DNA of 64,000 bases from NCBI GenBank assembly GCA_963700705.1, contig CAVOYQ010000004.1, positions 1-64,000 of the forward strand, written 5' to 3'. The position numbers and the translations under genes are program-made. The DNA comes from JAHEFT01 sp963700705. GTDB taxonomy: Bacteria; Pseudomonadota; Gammaproteobacteria; Xanthomonadales; SZUA-36. Shown piece after piece: positions 1 to 8,361 of this stretch; positions within the stretch are counted from its first letter, which is position 1, and every line of letters begins with the position of its first letter. The notes beneath the pieces are model-generated. The model was not told the DNA's origin. It made no database searches and saw only the letters and a list, made by a program, of their open reading frames with translations.

Positions 1-306
1 CATCCCGGTAGGTGAACAACCGGCTGAACATCAGCAGCCAGCACAGGCAGCCGGCTCCGAGCATCAACATGGGCTGTGCTTTCACGATGGACCAGAAAAT
101 CATCATTAAACCGATTAGCGCCACCTGGATTAACTGCAAAGACCAGCAGGCGGTCGTGGTCGGGTTCGCCGCCACAGAAACTCCCAGCTGCCGGTCAGCA
201 ATACCAGCGCAATGATGATTCTGAACAACCACGCAGGGGACAGGAAAACAGCGGCAAGGGTTGCCGGAAAAATAATCAGCGCCGTGATGATCCGGGTCTT
301 AAGCAA
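1..306 (-). CDS. cdsA: Phosphatidate cytidylyltransferase, N-terminal part (frameshifted, cut by window edge)
   Basis: CdsA makes CDP-diacylglycerol from phosphatidate and CTP at the inner membrane. Read from the TTG at 306, the protein begins LLKTRIITALIIFPATLA, a typical CdsA start with a hydrophobic first helix, and reaches a WEF motif. The frame then breaks near 178-185, and a second frame continues with hydrophobic segments (SLQLIQVALIGLMMIF) to the window edge. It lies directly after uppS, the usual order. An ATG at 313 overlaps the uppS stop and would come into frame if one T were removed from the TTTT run near 305-308, so the true start may be that ATG. Identity rests on the N-terminus and the gene order; the catalytic C-terminal half is outside the window. 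Confidence 0.75.
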
Positions 307-309
307 AAT

Positions 310-1057
310 TCATGTCCCCGAAACCCGCTGGCCCCGAACCTGTTCACCGGTCAGACCAAAGCGCCTCTCCCTGGACCGGTACGTGGCAAGGGCTTCATCA
401 AGCACATCAGGGCTGAAGTCCGGCCACAGCACAGGCGTGAAATAGAATTCGGTATAAGCACATTGCCACAACAGGAAGTTGCTGATCCGCATTTCACCCC
501 CCGACCGGATGAAAAGATCGGGGTCGCTGGTATCGCCGAGCATGACCTGGCCGGCGAAATATCCTTCATCGATCTGCGTCCAGCCTGATCCGGCCTGCCG
601 CGTAGGCTTGCGCAGTCTTGCGCGCCGCGTTGACGATGTCCCAGCGGCCGCCATAATTGGTCGCCACGTTAAGTATCATGCGGTGGTTTCCGGCAGTCTG
701 CGACTCCGCGGCGTTGATTTTTTGTTGCATTTCGGGTGTGAAGGCGGCCGGATCGCCGATAAAGCGGATGCGTACACCGTTTTCGTGAAGCTCCCGGGTT
801 TCGCGGTCCAGTGCCCGCATGAAAAGGTCCATCAGGCGGTCGACTTCTTTTTTTGGCCGGTTCCAGTTTTCGCTGGAAAAAGCAAAAACGGTCAATTCCC
901 TGATGCCGGTCTTGCCGGCATGCCTGACGATTTTTCTCAGCGCTTTCAGCCCGGCCTTGTGGCCGAATGATCTCGGCCGGTTGCGCTGCTTTGCCCAGCG
1001 GCCATTGCCGTCCATCACGATGGCGACGTGAGCCGGAATCTCCGCTGTGCTGGTCAT
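310..1057 (-). CDS. uppS: Undecaprenyl diphosphate synthase (one frameshift)
   Basis: UppS is the cis-prenyltransferase that extends farnesyl-PP with isopentenyl-PP to C55-PP, the lipid carrier for peptidoglycan. The N-terminal frame shows the P-loop-like motif IVMDGNGRWAK with the catalytic Asp, then FAFSSENWNRP and NYGGRWDIV. The second frame carries the C-terminal signature DLFIRSGGEMRISNFLLWQ, then ELYF-like and WPDF motifs and ERRFG. The frames join at about 570-600. Together they give about 249 residues, the normal length. The stop overlaps the start region of cdsA. It is an essential gene, so the frameshift is probably a base-calling error. Confidence 0.93.
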
Positions 1058-1107
1058 GCCTCGATTCCCCTTGTTGGGATGGGTGTCAAACTGGCCCGAA
1101 GGTCCGG

Positions 1108-1665
1108 TCAGAACTCAAGCAGTTCCTTTTCCTTTTCGGCCACGATCTCATCGACTTTGCTGACCGCCAGGTCGGTCACGCTCTGGACGTCCTGTTCGGC
1201 CCTGCGCTCGTCGTCCTCAGAGATTTCCTTCTCTTTCAGCAATTCCTTGATGCTGTGGTTCGCGTCACGCCGGATGTTCCTGATGGCAATCTTGGCGTTC
1301 TCACCTTCGCTATGCACGACCTTGCCCAACTCCCGGCGCCGCTCTTCGGTCAGCGGGGGCAGGGGGATCCGGATAACCTGGCCTGCAGTAGTGGGATTCA
1401 GCCCCAGGTCCGAGGTCAGGATGGCTTTTTCGATCAGCTTCACCATCGACTTGTCCCATGGCGTAACCGCCAGCGTGCGCGCGTCTTCTACCGTAACGCT
1501 GGCAGCCTGGCCAATCGGGACTTCGTTGCCGTAGTACTCCACGTGAACGTGCTCAAGCAAGCTCGGGTGTGCCCGGCCCGTCCTGATTTTTGCCAGTTCG
1601 TGGCGCAGGGCTTCGAGGCTTTTATTCATGCGGGTCCGGGTGTCATTTTTAATTTCAGAGAGCAT
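1108..1665 (-). CDS. frr: Ribosome recycling factor
   Basis: RRF, together with EF-G, splits the post-termination ribosome. At 185 residues it has the exact family length, starts MLSEIKNDTRTRMNKSLEAL, and contains RTGRAHPSLLEHV and the C-terminal helix with EISEDDERRAEQDVQ. A clear AGGAGA-type ribosome site precedes the ATG. It lies between pyrH and uppS in the conserved order. No dxr gene lies between frr and uppS, unlike in E. coli. Confidence 0.98.
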   Translation of the reverse strand: MLSEIKNDTRTRMNKSLEALRHELAKIRTGRAHPSLLEHVHVEYYGNEVPIGQAASVTVEDARTLAVTPWDKSMVKLIEKAILTSDLGLNPTTAGQVIRIPLPPLTEERRRELGKVVHSEGENAKIAIRNIRRDANHSIKELLKEKEISEDDERRAEQDVQSVTDLAVSKVDEIVAEKEKELLEF

Positions 1666-1703
1666 GAAATTCTCCTGTCAGGGGAATGGTTAAGTGAAAC
1701 GAT

Positions 1704-2417
1704 TCAGGAAACCAGTGTGCCGATGGACTCACCCTTCATGATCCGGACCAGGTTGCCTTCGCCAAAAACGTTGAATACGCGAATGGGCATGCCCTGGCCC
1801 CGGCAGAGAACAATGGCGTTCGCGTCCATGACGCCCAGTTTGCTCTCAATGACCTGGTCGTATCCCAGTTGGTCGAATCGAACTGCGGCCGGGTCTTTCA
1901 CGGGATCGGCGGAATACACGCCATCGACCTTGGTTGCCTTCAGGACGATGTCCGCACCGATTTCGATCGCGCGCAGCGCGGCAGCGGTGTCCGTGGTGAA
2001 AAAAGGATTTCCCGTACCGCCCGCGCAGATCACAACGCGGCCTTTTTCCAGGTGCCGGACAGCACGGCGGCGGATGTAGTCTTCGCAAACGTCGTGGACC
2101 GAAATCGCGGACATCACGCGCGCATCCGCGTTGATGCTTTCCAGGGCATCCTGCAATGCCAGCGAATTCATCACGGTGGCGAGCATACCCATGTGGTCAC
2201 CGGTAATGCGATCGATTCCGGACTGGGCCAAACCCGCGCCGCGGAAAATATTGCCGCCGCCGATGACGACGGCTACCTGGATTCCCAACCGGGTGACTTC
2301 TTTGATCTCGACAGCGATCCGGTGGATGATCTCCGGATCGATGCCATAATCTTCTTTACCCAGCAGCGCTTCGCCGCTGAGTTTCAGGAGGATTCTTTGG
2401 AAGGCTTCTTCAGCCAC
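1704..2417 (-). CDS. pyrH: UMP kinase
   Basis: PyrH phosphorylates UMP to UDP; it is the hexameric bacterial amino-acid-kinase-fold enzyme, not the eukaryotic type. At 237 residues it is full length. It shows RILLKLSGEALLG at the N-terminus, the glycine-rich IGGGNIFRG, the DHMGMLATVMN region, and CAGGTGNPFFTTDTAAALRA in the nucleotide and UMP site. Its start overlaps the end of tsf by 8 bases, so the two are probably translationally coupled. Confidence 0.98.
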   Translation of the reverse strand: MAEEAFQRILLKLSGEALLGKEDYGIDPEIIHRIAVEIKEVTRLGIQVAVVIGGGNIFRGAGLAQSGIDRITGDHMGMLATVMNSLALQDALESINADARVMSAISVHDVCEDYIRRRAVRHLEKGRVVICAGGTGNPFFTTDTAAALRAIEIGADIVLKATKVDGVYSADPVKDPAAVRFDQLGYDQVIESKLGVMDANAIVLCRGQGMPIRVFNVFGEGNLVRIMKGESIGTLVS

Positions 2418-3285
2418 CGGATACCTGCTGCATTACTTCATCCGCAAAGTTTTCCTGCTTTTTCTCGATGCCTTCGCCGACTGCGATCCGGTCGAAACCG
2501 TTGACATGGGCGCCACCCTGTTTGAGCAGTTGTTCCACCGTGATATCGCCGTCCTTTACAAAAGGCTGCCCGAGAAGTGTGATACCTGAAAGGTGTTTGC
2601 GCAAGCGCCCTTCAACCATTTTCCCGATGATTTCCGCGGGTTTGCCACTGCCCTGTGCCTGTGCAATCAGGATTTCCTTCTCGTGGGCAACGACATCGCC
2701 CGGCACGTCGTCAGCCGAGACAAACTCAGGATTCAGTGCGGCGATGTGCATGGCCAGATCGCGGGCAAGTTCTTCGTCACCACCCGAGAGGTCGACCAGG
2801 ACACCGATTTTTCCGCCGTGAACATAAGCGCCCAGCGTTCCATCGGTGGACGCCCGCACAAAGCGGCGAACCTGGATGTTTTCGCCGATCTTGCTGATCA
2901 GCGCCTGGCGCGCTTCTTCAACACTGTCCCCGCCAATACGGGTGAGCATCAGCGCATCGACATCGGCCGGCGCTTCATTGAGCACATTTTCCGCAACAGC
3001 GGATGCGAAAGTATTGAAGCTCTCATCCTTGGCCACGAAATCCGTTTCGCAGTTGATTTCAACCATCACCGCCTGCTTGCCGTTTCCGGAAATCGCCAGG
3101 GCGATCTTGCCTTCAGCCGCCACGCGGCTGGCTTTCTTGTCAGCCTGTGCGAGACCGGAAATCCGCAGGGTTTCGATTGCAGCTTCCATGTCGCCACTGG
3201 TTTCCACCAGCGCCTTCTTGCATTCCATCATTCCTGCGCCGGTCCGTTCGCGCAGTTCTTTTACCATTGCAGCTGTTACCGCCAT
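2410..3285 (-). CDS. tsf: Elongation factor Ts
   Basis: EF-Ts is the nucleotide exchange factor for EF-Tu. At 291 residues it has the normal length. The N-terminal UBA-like module contains VKELRERTGAGMMECKKAL, followed by CETDFVAKDESF and the helical hairpin of the core. It lies downstream of rpsB and overlaps pyrH, the standard translation operon. The start is an ATG preceded by an AGAGGAATAT-type ribosome site. Confidence 0.98.
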   Translation of the reverse strand: MAVTAAMVKELRERTGAGMMECKKALVETSGDMEAAIETLRISGLAQADKKASRVAAEGKIALAISGNGKQAVMVEINCETDFVAKDESFNTFASAVAENVLNEAPADVDALMLTRIGGDSVEEARQALISKIGENIQVRRFVRASTDGTLGAYVHGGKIGVLVDLSGGDEELARDLAMHIAALNPEFVSADDVPGDVVAHEKEILIAQAQGSGKPAEIIGKMVEGRLRKHLSGITLLGQPFVKDGDITVEQLLKQGGAHVNGFDRIAVGEGIEKKQENFADEVMQQVSGG

Positions 3286-3344
3286 GACATATTCCTCTTT
3301 ATCAAATTCAAATAGTATTCTCAGGCCCTGGTACTGGTGTTTGC

Positions 3345-4521
3345 TCAGTCTTCAGCCTTCTTGGCAGCTGCTTTCTTGGCGACCTTCTTTTTCGCGGTCT
3401 TTTTCTTGGCGACTTTCTTTTTCACTGCAGGCTTGGCTTCGGCCTTAACCACGGCTTCTTCGGCGGCCTCAACGACAGCTTCTTCGGCGGCCTCAACGAC
3501 AGCTTCTTCGGCAGCTCTTCAACGACAGCTTCTTCGGCAGCCTCAACGACAGCTTCTTCGGCAGCCTCAACGACGGCTTCTTCGGCAGCCTCAACGACAG
3601 CTTCTTCAGCTCAGCAGCTTCTTCAGCGTCAGCTTCTTCAGCGACGGCTTCTTCAGCGACAGCTTCTTCAGCAGCTTCAACCGGCGCCTTGGGTGGTGCT
3701 TTCCGGGTAACGACTTTCTTGGCTACCTTGGTGCGTCCGGCTTTCTTGTCTTCCGGTTTGGCCTTGGCGGCTTTGCGCTTGATCGGATTGCCTTCTTCAT
3801 CCAGTTCGACAAACTCATCATCACTTTCCATTTGCGGCGCAGAGGCGCGGCCTTCCAATACCGCATCAGCGATCAATTCCGCGTAAAGGCGAATGGAGCG
3901 AATGGCGTCATCGTTACCCGGGATCACGTAATCAATATTATCCGGGGAGCAGTTGGTGTCGACGATGGCAATAACCGGGATGCCCAGGATCCGTGCTTCC
4001 TTGACCGCGATGTCCTCATGGCTGACGTCCACCACGAACATCGCGTCCGGCAGGTGCTTCATATCCTTGATACCGCCCAGGCTGCGTTCCAGCTTGTCGC
4101 GCTCACGGGTCAGTTGCAGGATTTCTTTCTTCACCAGGCGCTGGATCGTGCCGTCTTCCTGGATGCCTTCCAGGTGCTTCAGCCGTTTTACCGAATCTCG
4201 GATGGTGCGATAGTTGGTCAACATGCCGCCCAGCCAGCGATGAGAAACAAAAGGCATCCCGCAGCGCTGCGCCTCTTCGGCGATGGCGGCGCTGGCGGCG
4301 CGCTTGGTGCCGACAAACATGATGGAGCCGCGTTTCGAGGCAATTTTGCTCACGAAATTCGTGGCTTCGATCAGCATCGGAAGCGATTTTTCAAGATTGA
4401 TGATGTGAATCTTGCCGCGTGCTCCGAAAATATAGGGAGCCATCTTGGGATTCCAGTAGCGGGTCTGGTGACCGAAGTGCACGCCGGCTTCAAGCATCTG
4501 GCGCATGGTGACGTTAGCCAT
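3345..4521 (-). CDS. rpsB: Ribosomal protein S2 with a long repetitive C-terminal tail (two frameshifts)
   Basis: The S2 core (residues 1 to about 235) is clear: MRQMLEAGVHFGHQTRYWNP, FVGTKRAAS, HRWLGGMLTNYRTI and PDAMFVVDV. It is followed by about 150 extra residues. A Lys/Arg-rich linker leads to an Ala/Glu/Val tract of an 8-residue unit (AAEEAVVE, 24-base DNA repeats), and then to a Lys/Ala tail ending VAKKAAAKKAED. Two single-base losses in AA pairs, near 3613 and 3517, break the frame inside the tract. Restoring both gives a single protein of about 392 residues that stops at 3345-3347. E. coli S2 has 241 residues, so the tail is a lineage-specific extension; acidic/Ala or Lys tails do occur on some S2 proteins. 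The core call is certain and the tail length depends on the repaired frame. Confidence 0.93.
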
Positions 4522-5007
4522 TATGTATGTCCTTCAAATAACAGGGAAACCTGCAGCGGCCTTCAAGGTTCCAGGCTGCGGTATTCCGGGGTTGATCCTC
4601 CACCCACCCGTTACAGAGACCCTCTTGTCATCCAAGGGCACCCCTCTGAACCGTTGCGGTGAGTGTGCGTATTTGATGCGTAGTCCATGCCTTCAGCGGC
4701 CGTATGACGCATCTCTGTTCAGCTCTGACCGGAAAACGGTCAAAACAGCCGGGGAAATGTATCAGAAACCGGCGCCGTAGCAACATTCCCATGCCCGGCA
4801 GCAGTGGGACTCGACACCGCGTTTTGAGTCATTTATGACAGCAATTTGTCAGGATTCTGAGCGACATCGAGCAACTTGATTTCGAGAGCGTTAATCTAAG
4901 TGCTATGAAAAATAAAGAAATAAATCATTAACTGTTAGTTGGTACGAATTCTGCATGTATAGGGGTGAAAGGGAATTTTCATTAACATACTAAGGGAGTA
5001 GTACGAA
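4522..5007. other. Intergenic region between rpsB and the small exported-protein gene
   Basis: This 486-base gap lies between divergent genes. It must hold the rpsB promoter and leader on the minus strand, but I could not pick a convincing -35/-10 pair there. On the plus strand it holds a good sigma-54-type site, listed separately. No ORF here looks like a real gene. Confidence 0.6.
4940..4954 (+). promoter_or_regulatory. Sigma-54 (-24/-12) type promoter
   Basis: The site reads TGGTACGAATTCTGC, with GG and GC separated by exactly ten bases. It differs from the RpoN consensus TGGCACG-N4-TTGC at two positions. A start about 12 bases downstream would leave a leader of about 40 bases before the ATG at 5008, with an AAGGGAG ribosome site. 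No enhancer-binding activator gene is in the window, so RpoN control is inferred from the motif alone. Confidence 0.5.
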
Positions 5008-5283
5008 ATGCGTAAGGTCATCTCACTGGGCCTGTTGGCTCTCACGTTTTCTCTGTTTTCCGGCCAATTGCTGGCTGGAAAAATCGAAGCCTGTGAATTG
5101 ATCAAAAAAGATCCGGCCTACAAGGGGCTTTACGGGCTTTGCAACGCTTACTGGAACGCAAATGAAAATGCCAGGGCGCAAATTCTCGCCAATTTTGAAG
5201 AAAAGGCTGGTCCTGGTGGTCCGGGGATGCCGGGTTTGGAACCGGAAGGCCGGAAGAAGTTGTTTGCCCTTGTTGGGGTGTAG
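5008..5283 (+). CDS. Small exported protein of unknown function (probably the N-terminal part of a longer frameshifted gene)
   Basis: This is a 91-codon ORF with a strong ribosome site (AAGGGAG). Residues 1-23 form a signal peptide (basic start, hydrophobic core, cleavage near LLAG). The mature part begins KIEACELIKKDPAYKGLYGLC with paired cysteines and a Gly/Pro-rich stretch GGPGMPG. The ORF ends soon after, but a one-base shift near 5255-5262 opens the frame VVCPCWGVAELHATCSIDIL. This places a CPCW motif just where a further cysteine-rich domain could follow, which I take as the likely continuation. I do not recognise an assigned function. It lies downstream of the sigma-54-type site and upstream of a hairpin terminator at 5589. 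Confidence 0.6.
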   Translation: MRKVISLGLLALTFSLFSGQLLAGKIEACELIKKDPAYKGLYGLCNAYWNANENARAQILANFEEKAGPGGPGMPGLEPEGRKKLFALVGV

Positions 5284-5580
5284 CAGAATTGCATGCCACA
5301 TGCTCAATTGACATACTTTGGTAGATATCCAGAATGCGATTTCCTGGCTCATGGGAGTCTGCACAAGTGATCAATGATGGCAACCGTTGCATTTTCAATG
5401 CTCTGCTTCCAGTGCACGTGTGTTTACTGGTAGCAATTCAATGCCGCTGGAGAATGTCAATTACCCCGAGCAATTTAGTTGATGACTGACCAGGCTGTGG
5501 ACATGCTTGCGCTGACATTGAACCGGACTGCATTTCAGACTCATCTGTGCGACTGCGACTAACCAACCTAATCAGGCAAT
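5262..5580 (+). pseudogene. Likely broken continuation of the exported protein gene at 5008
   Basis: No single open frame spans this stretch, but the fragments are cysteine-rich and collinear: VVCPCWGVAELHA at 5259-5300, NDGNRCIFNA near 5371-5405, ARVFTGSNSMPLENVNYPEQF near 5415-5475, and CGHACADIEPDC near 5495-5530. They alternate between frames, as if several single bases were lost. The stretch ends shortly before a rho-independent terminator. It could be a real pseudogene, a badly read gene, or non-coding DNA. I favour one of the first two because the CPCW fragment joins the upstream frame so well. Confidence 0.35.
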
Positions 5581-5588
5581 ATGATTTC

Positions 5589-5616
5589 GGCCCGCCAGGA
5601 TGGCGGGCCTCTTTAA
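5589..5616 (+). terminator. Rho-independent terminator
   Basis: There is a perfect 8-bp stem GGCCCGCC/GGCGGGCC with the loop AGGAT, followed by TCTTTAA. It closes the transcription unit that starts at the sigma-54-type site. Confidence 0.75.
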
Positions 5617-5642
5617 CCAGAAGTAACAAGGAGGTTACTGCA

Positions 5643-5750
5643 ATGTTCAAGACCAGTCATCAAGTTCAAGCGCAGCTAGTGCTGCAGTTCAACCAATCGA
5701 AATATCCGGAATCCCGCCACCTTCTTATCGAAGGCGGCGGCACGGGTTGA
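5643..5750 (+). CDS. Possible 35-residue peptide
   Basis: A 35-codon ORF has a perfect AAGGAGG Shine-Dalgarno sequence at 5628-5634, eight bases before the ATG. It lies between two hairpin terminators (5589-5616 and 5772-5795), so it could be its own small unit. The peptide has no signal sequence, no membrane segment and no motif I know. The strong ribosome site is the only real evidence. It could instead be part of a structured RNA. Confidence 0.3.
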   Translation: MFKTSHQVQAQLVLQFNQSKYPESRHLLIEGGGTG

Positions 5751-5771
5751 TTTTAACCAGTTCGATCAAGG

Positions 5772-5795
5772 AGCCAGCCCTCCCTGGCTGTTTTT
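5772..5795 (+). terminator. Rho-independent terminator
   Basis: A 6-bp stem AGCCAG/CTGGCT with the loop CCCTCC is followed by G and five T. It lies 21 bases after the 35-codon ORF. Confidence 0.55.
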
Positions 5796-5800
5796 GCAGG

Positions 5801-5922
5801 CACTTCGCGACTCGCCACTCTTTATAGCGAAGTGATTTTGGCTCCTAAGGGTTCGCTACTCACATTCCCTGTGCCGGCGGACCCGAAGCGAGACATCCCG
5901 AACTCCCTTCTTATCGGGATGT
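5801..5922 (+). other. Two further perfect hairpins in non-coding DNA
   Basis: CACTTCGC at 5801-5808 pairs with GCGAAGTG at 5827-5834. ACATCCCGA at 5893-5901 pairs with TCGGGATGT at 5914-5922. With the neighbouring hairpins this gives five stem-loops in under 400 bases. The region may hold a structured RNA or stacked terminators. No protein gene is seen. Confidence 0.45.
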
Positions 5923-5925
5923 TTG

Positions 5926-5960
5926 GAAGCCGGGAGAGCTGCTACTCCCGGCTTCTTTTT
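5926..5960 (+). terminator. Strong rho-independent terminator
   Basis: There is a perfect 11-bp stem GAAGCCGGGAG/CTCCCGGCTTC with an 8-base loop, followed by five T. It is the strongest terminator in this intergenic region and insulates the hmgA operon. Confidence 0.75.
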
Positions 5961-6029
5961 AAGTACTGCTCTGGTATTCGTGTAGCACACCGCAAAGCCG
6001 GCACGGTCAGTTCTTCTTTCGGCTGTGCC

Positions 6030-6147
6030 GAAAACCGTCCTGCTGCGCCACCTTCGCTCGCTGTGCAGTGAGCTTTCGCATTTGTGAAAACCGCTCCGCA
6101 ATGTCTGCTTCGCTTACAGTGCCGTGAGCCTTGGCGTTTCGAAACCG
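6030..6147. repeat. Two degenerate tandem units of about 56 bp
   Basis: GAAAACCG starts at 6030 and again at 6086, and GAAACCG at 6141. Between them TTCGCT and GTGAGC recur in the same order (for example 6053-6058 and 6109-6114). The period is about 55-56 bases. The units lie in non-coding DNA upstream of hmgA and could belong to its control region. Confidence 0.4.
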
Positions 6148-6211
6148 GGCTGCCTTCGGTGGTGGTTTGGTTTTCGTCTTATAATGATCGACTGCGGTTG
6201 AAGCGGAAGAT

Positions 6212-7348
6212 ATGACTATGTCGCGAAAATGGATTTCCTTTCCCCGGATTGAAGGCGAGGCCTCGAGGCAGGCGCATTGTGACTTGCCGGCCGGCAGCTA
6301 TGAGCGCGAATTGGGCCGGGAGGGCTTTTTTGGACCGGCGACCCACATGTATCACCGGCACCCTCCGACCGGCTGGATTCGCTTCGAGGGGGATTTGCGG
6401 CCCCGTGCATTCGACACGAACCGGCTGGGGGACTTCGGTTCCAGTCCCTGGGAAGCCTATGGCCTGTTGCAAAATGCACATGTGAAGATACGTTCCTGGG
6501 GCATGCAGGATTCCATGGACCAACTGGCGCGCAATGCCGATGGCGACGAATTGCTGTTTGTCCACCAGGGCTCGGGCCACCTGTTTTGCGATTATGGTCA
6601 CCTGGACGTCCGGGAAGGCGACTATATCGTGATACCCCGCAGCACGATGTGGCGGCTGGAATCGAGGGAACCCATGCAGTTACTGATGATCGAGGCGACC
6701 GGGGGCAGCTACTCGTTGCCCGACAAGGGCATGCTGGGCCCGCACGCCATTTTTGACCCGGCGGTGCTCGACACGCCGGTGATCGATGAGCGGTTCCTCG
6801 CGCAGCAGGATGAAACCGAGTGGGAAATCCTGGTCAAGGCGCGGGGCAAAATCAGCAGGATCGTTTATCCTTTCAACCCCCTGGACGCGATGGGCTGGAA
6901 GGGCGACCTGGCTCCGGTGCGGGTTAACTGGCGCGATATTCGCCCGGTATTGAGCGACCGCTATCACTTGCCGCCGTCGGCGCACACGACCTTTGTCGCC
7001 AATCGTTTCGTCGTCTGCACATTCGCACCGAGACCGTTTGAAACCGACCCCGGGGCCTTGAAAGTGCCGTTTTTCCACAATAACGACGACTTTGACGAGG
7101 TGATTTTCTACCACCAGGGTGAGTTCTTCAGCCGGGACAATATCCACCCGGGCATGATGACCCACCACCCGGTCGGGTTCACCCACGGGCCTCATCCCAA
7201 GGCGCTGAAAAACGCCTTTGAACAGAAATCACGGGGCACGGACGAGGTGGCCGTCATGATCGATACCCGCGATTCGCTCGAAATTGACGAACGCGCGCTG
7301 GCCATCGAGTGGGAAGGGTATGCGGATTCCTGGAATGCCGCCGGATGA
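6212..7348 (+). CDS. hmgA: Homogentisate 1,2-dioxygenase
   Basis: HmgA opens the homogentisate ring to maleylacetoacetate using Fe(II) and O2 in tyrosine/phenylalanine breakdown. The 378-residue protein has the double-cupin layout of the family. The C-terminal metal-site region lies at about residues 288-330 (NDDFDEVIFYHQGEF, then GMMTHHPVGFTHGPHP with several conserved His). It is shorter than the 430-445-residue Pseudomonas and human enzymes and belongs to a compact bacterial form. The next two genes, fahA and maiA, are the following steps of the pathway, which supports the call. The chosen start is the ATG after GCGGAAG; an in-frame ATG two codons on is possible. Confidence 0.88.
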   Translation: MTMSRKWISFPRIEGEASRQAHCDLPAGSYERELGREGFFGPATHMYHRHPPTGWIRFEGDLRPRAFDTNRLGDFGSSPWEAYGLLQNAHVKIRSWGMQDSMDQLARNADGDELLFVHQGSGHLFCDYGHLDVREGDYIVIPRSTMWRLESREPMQLLMIEATGGSYSLPDKGMLGPHAIFDPAVLDTPVIDERFLAQQDETEWEILVKARGKISRIVYPFNPLDAMGWKGDLAPVRVNWRDIRPVLSDRYHLPPSAHTTFVANRFVVCTFAPRPFETDPGALKVPFFHNNDDFDEVIFYHQGEFFSRDNIHPGMMTHHPVGFTHGPHPKALKNAFEQKSRGTDEVAVMIDTRDSLEIDERALAIEWEGYADSWNAAG

Positions 7349-7374
7349 AACGGATTACCAACGGGAGCTGAACA

Positions 7375-8361
7375 TTGAAACTGGCATCACTGAAAAGAGG
7401 CGGCCGTGACGGCACGCTGATCGTTGTAAACCGGGCCCTGACTCAATTTGTCACGGTGCCCGACATCGCGGACACGCTGCAACGCGCGCTGGACGACTGG
7501 CCCAACGCGGCGCCACGTCTCAATGCCGTTTCCGAAGCCTTGAACCTTGGCTATTGCGAGGCATCGGAACCACTCGATTTCACCACGCTGGCATCGCCCC
7601 TGCCGCGGGCATACGAGTTCGTTGATGGCAGCGCCTATCTGCCGCACGTCGAACGTGTCCGGCGCGCACGCGGAGCAGAGGTTCCTGCCTCGTTTTACGA
7701 AGACCCGTTGATGTACCAGGCCACATCAGCCGGGTTCCTGGGCCCGAGGGATCCGGTTTCCGTCGTCAGCGAGGATTACGGTATCGATTTCGAGGCCGAA
7801 GTAGTGGTTGTGACCAGTGACGTGCCGATGGCGGTCAGCGTGGAGCAGGCGGCCGAGCACATCCAGTTGCTTGGACTGATCAACGATGTCAGCCTGCGCA
7901 ACCTGATCCCGGGGGAACTTGCCAAGGGTTTCGGTTTTCTCCAGTCCAAGCCGAGATCCGCGTTGTCGCCCGTACTGGTGACCCCCGATGAACTGGGTGA
8001 GGCCTGGCAGGACTCGGTACTGCACCTGCCGTTGCTGTCGTGGCTGAACGGCGAGCGGTTCGGTGAGCCGGAAGCAGGCGTCGACATGCAATTCACCTTT
8101 GCCCAGTTGGTGGCGCATGCGGCAAAAACACGGCCGCTGACCGCCGGCACCATCGTAGGCTCGGGAACCGTGGCGAACAAGGATGAGGGCAAGGGGGCTT
8201 CCTGTCTCGCCGAGATCCGGATGCTCGAAATCATCGCCGGCGGCAAGCCGCAGACCCCCTTCATGAAGTTTGGCGATTCGATCCGCATCGAAGTACTGGA
8301 TGCCCGGGGATCATCGATATTCGGGGCCATTGAACAGGTGATCGAACCCTATGGCGCATGA
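7375..8361 (+). CDS. fahA: Fumarylacetoacetate hydrolase
   Basis: FahA cleaves fumarylacetoacetate to fumarate and acetoacetate, the last step of tyrosine catabolism. The 328-residue protein starts MKLASLKRGGRDGTLIVVN and contains the metal-binding acidic motif EDYGIDFEAEVVVV (about residues 130-143), LINDVSLRN, and the C-terminal GSGTVANKDEGKGASCLAE. The start is a TTG with the ribosome site GGGAG ten bases upstream; the frame begins exactly as related proteins do. It overlaps maiA by 11 bases. Confidence 0.93.
   Translation: MKLASLKRGGRDGTLIVVNRALTQFVTVPDIADTLQRALDDWPNAAPRLNAVSEALNLGYCEASEPLDFTTLASPLPRAYEFVDGSAYLPHVERVRRARGAEVPASFYEDPLMYQATSAGFLGPRDPVSVVSEDYGIDFEAEVVVVTSDVPMAVSVEQAAEHIQLLGLINDVSLRNLIPGELAKGFGFLQSKPRSALSPVLVTPDELGEAWQDSVLHLPLLSWLNGERFGEPEAGVDMQFTFAQLVAHAAKTRPLTAGTIVGSGTVANKDEGKGASCLAEIRMLEIIAGGKPQTPFMKFGDSIRIEVLDARGSSIFGAIEQVIEPYGA

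Noticed and set aside
3337..4662. A 441-codon open frame on the plus strand opposite rpsB
   Set aside because: It is the antisense of the S2 core and its repeat tail; the minus strand encodes clear S2 motifs and the plus product has no recognisable features.
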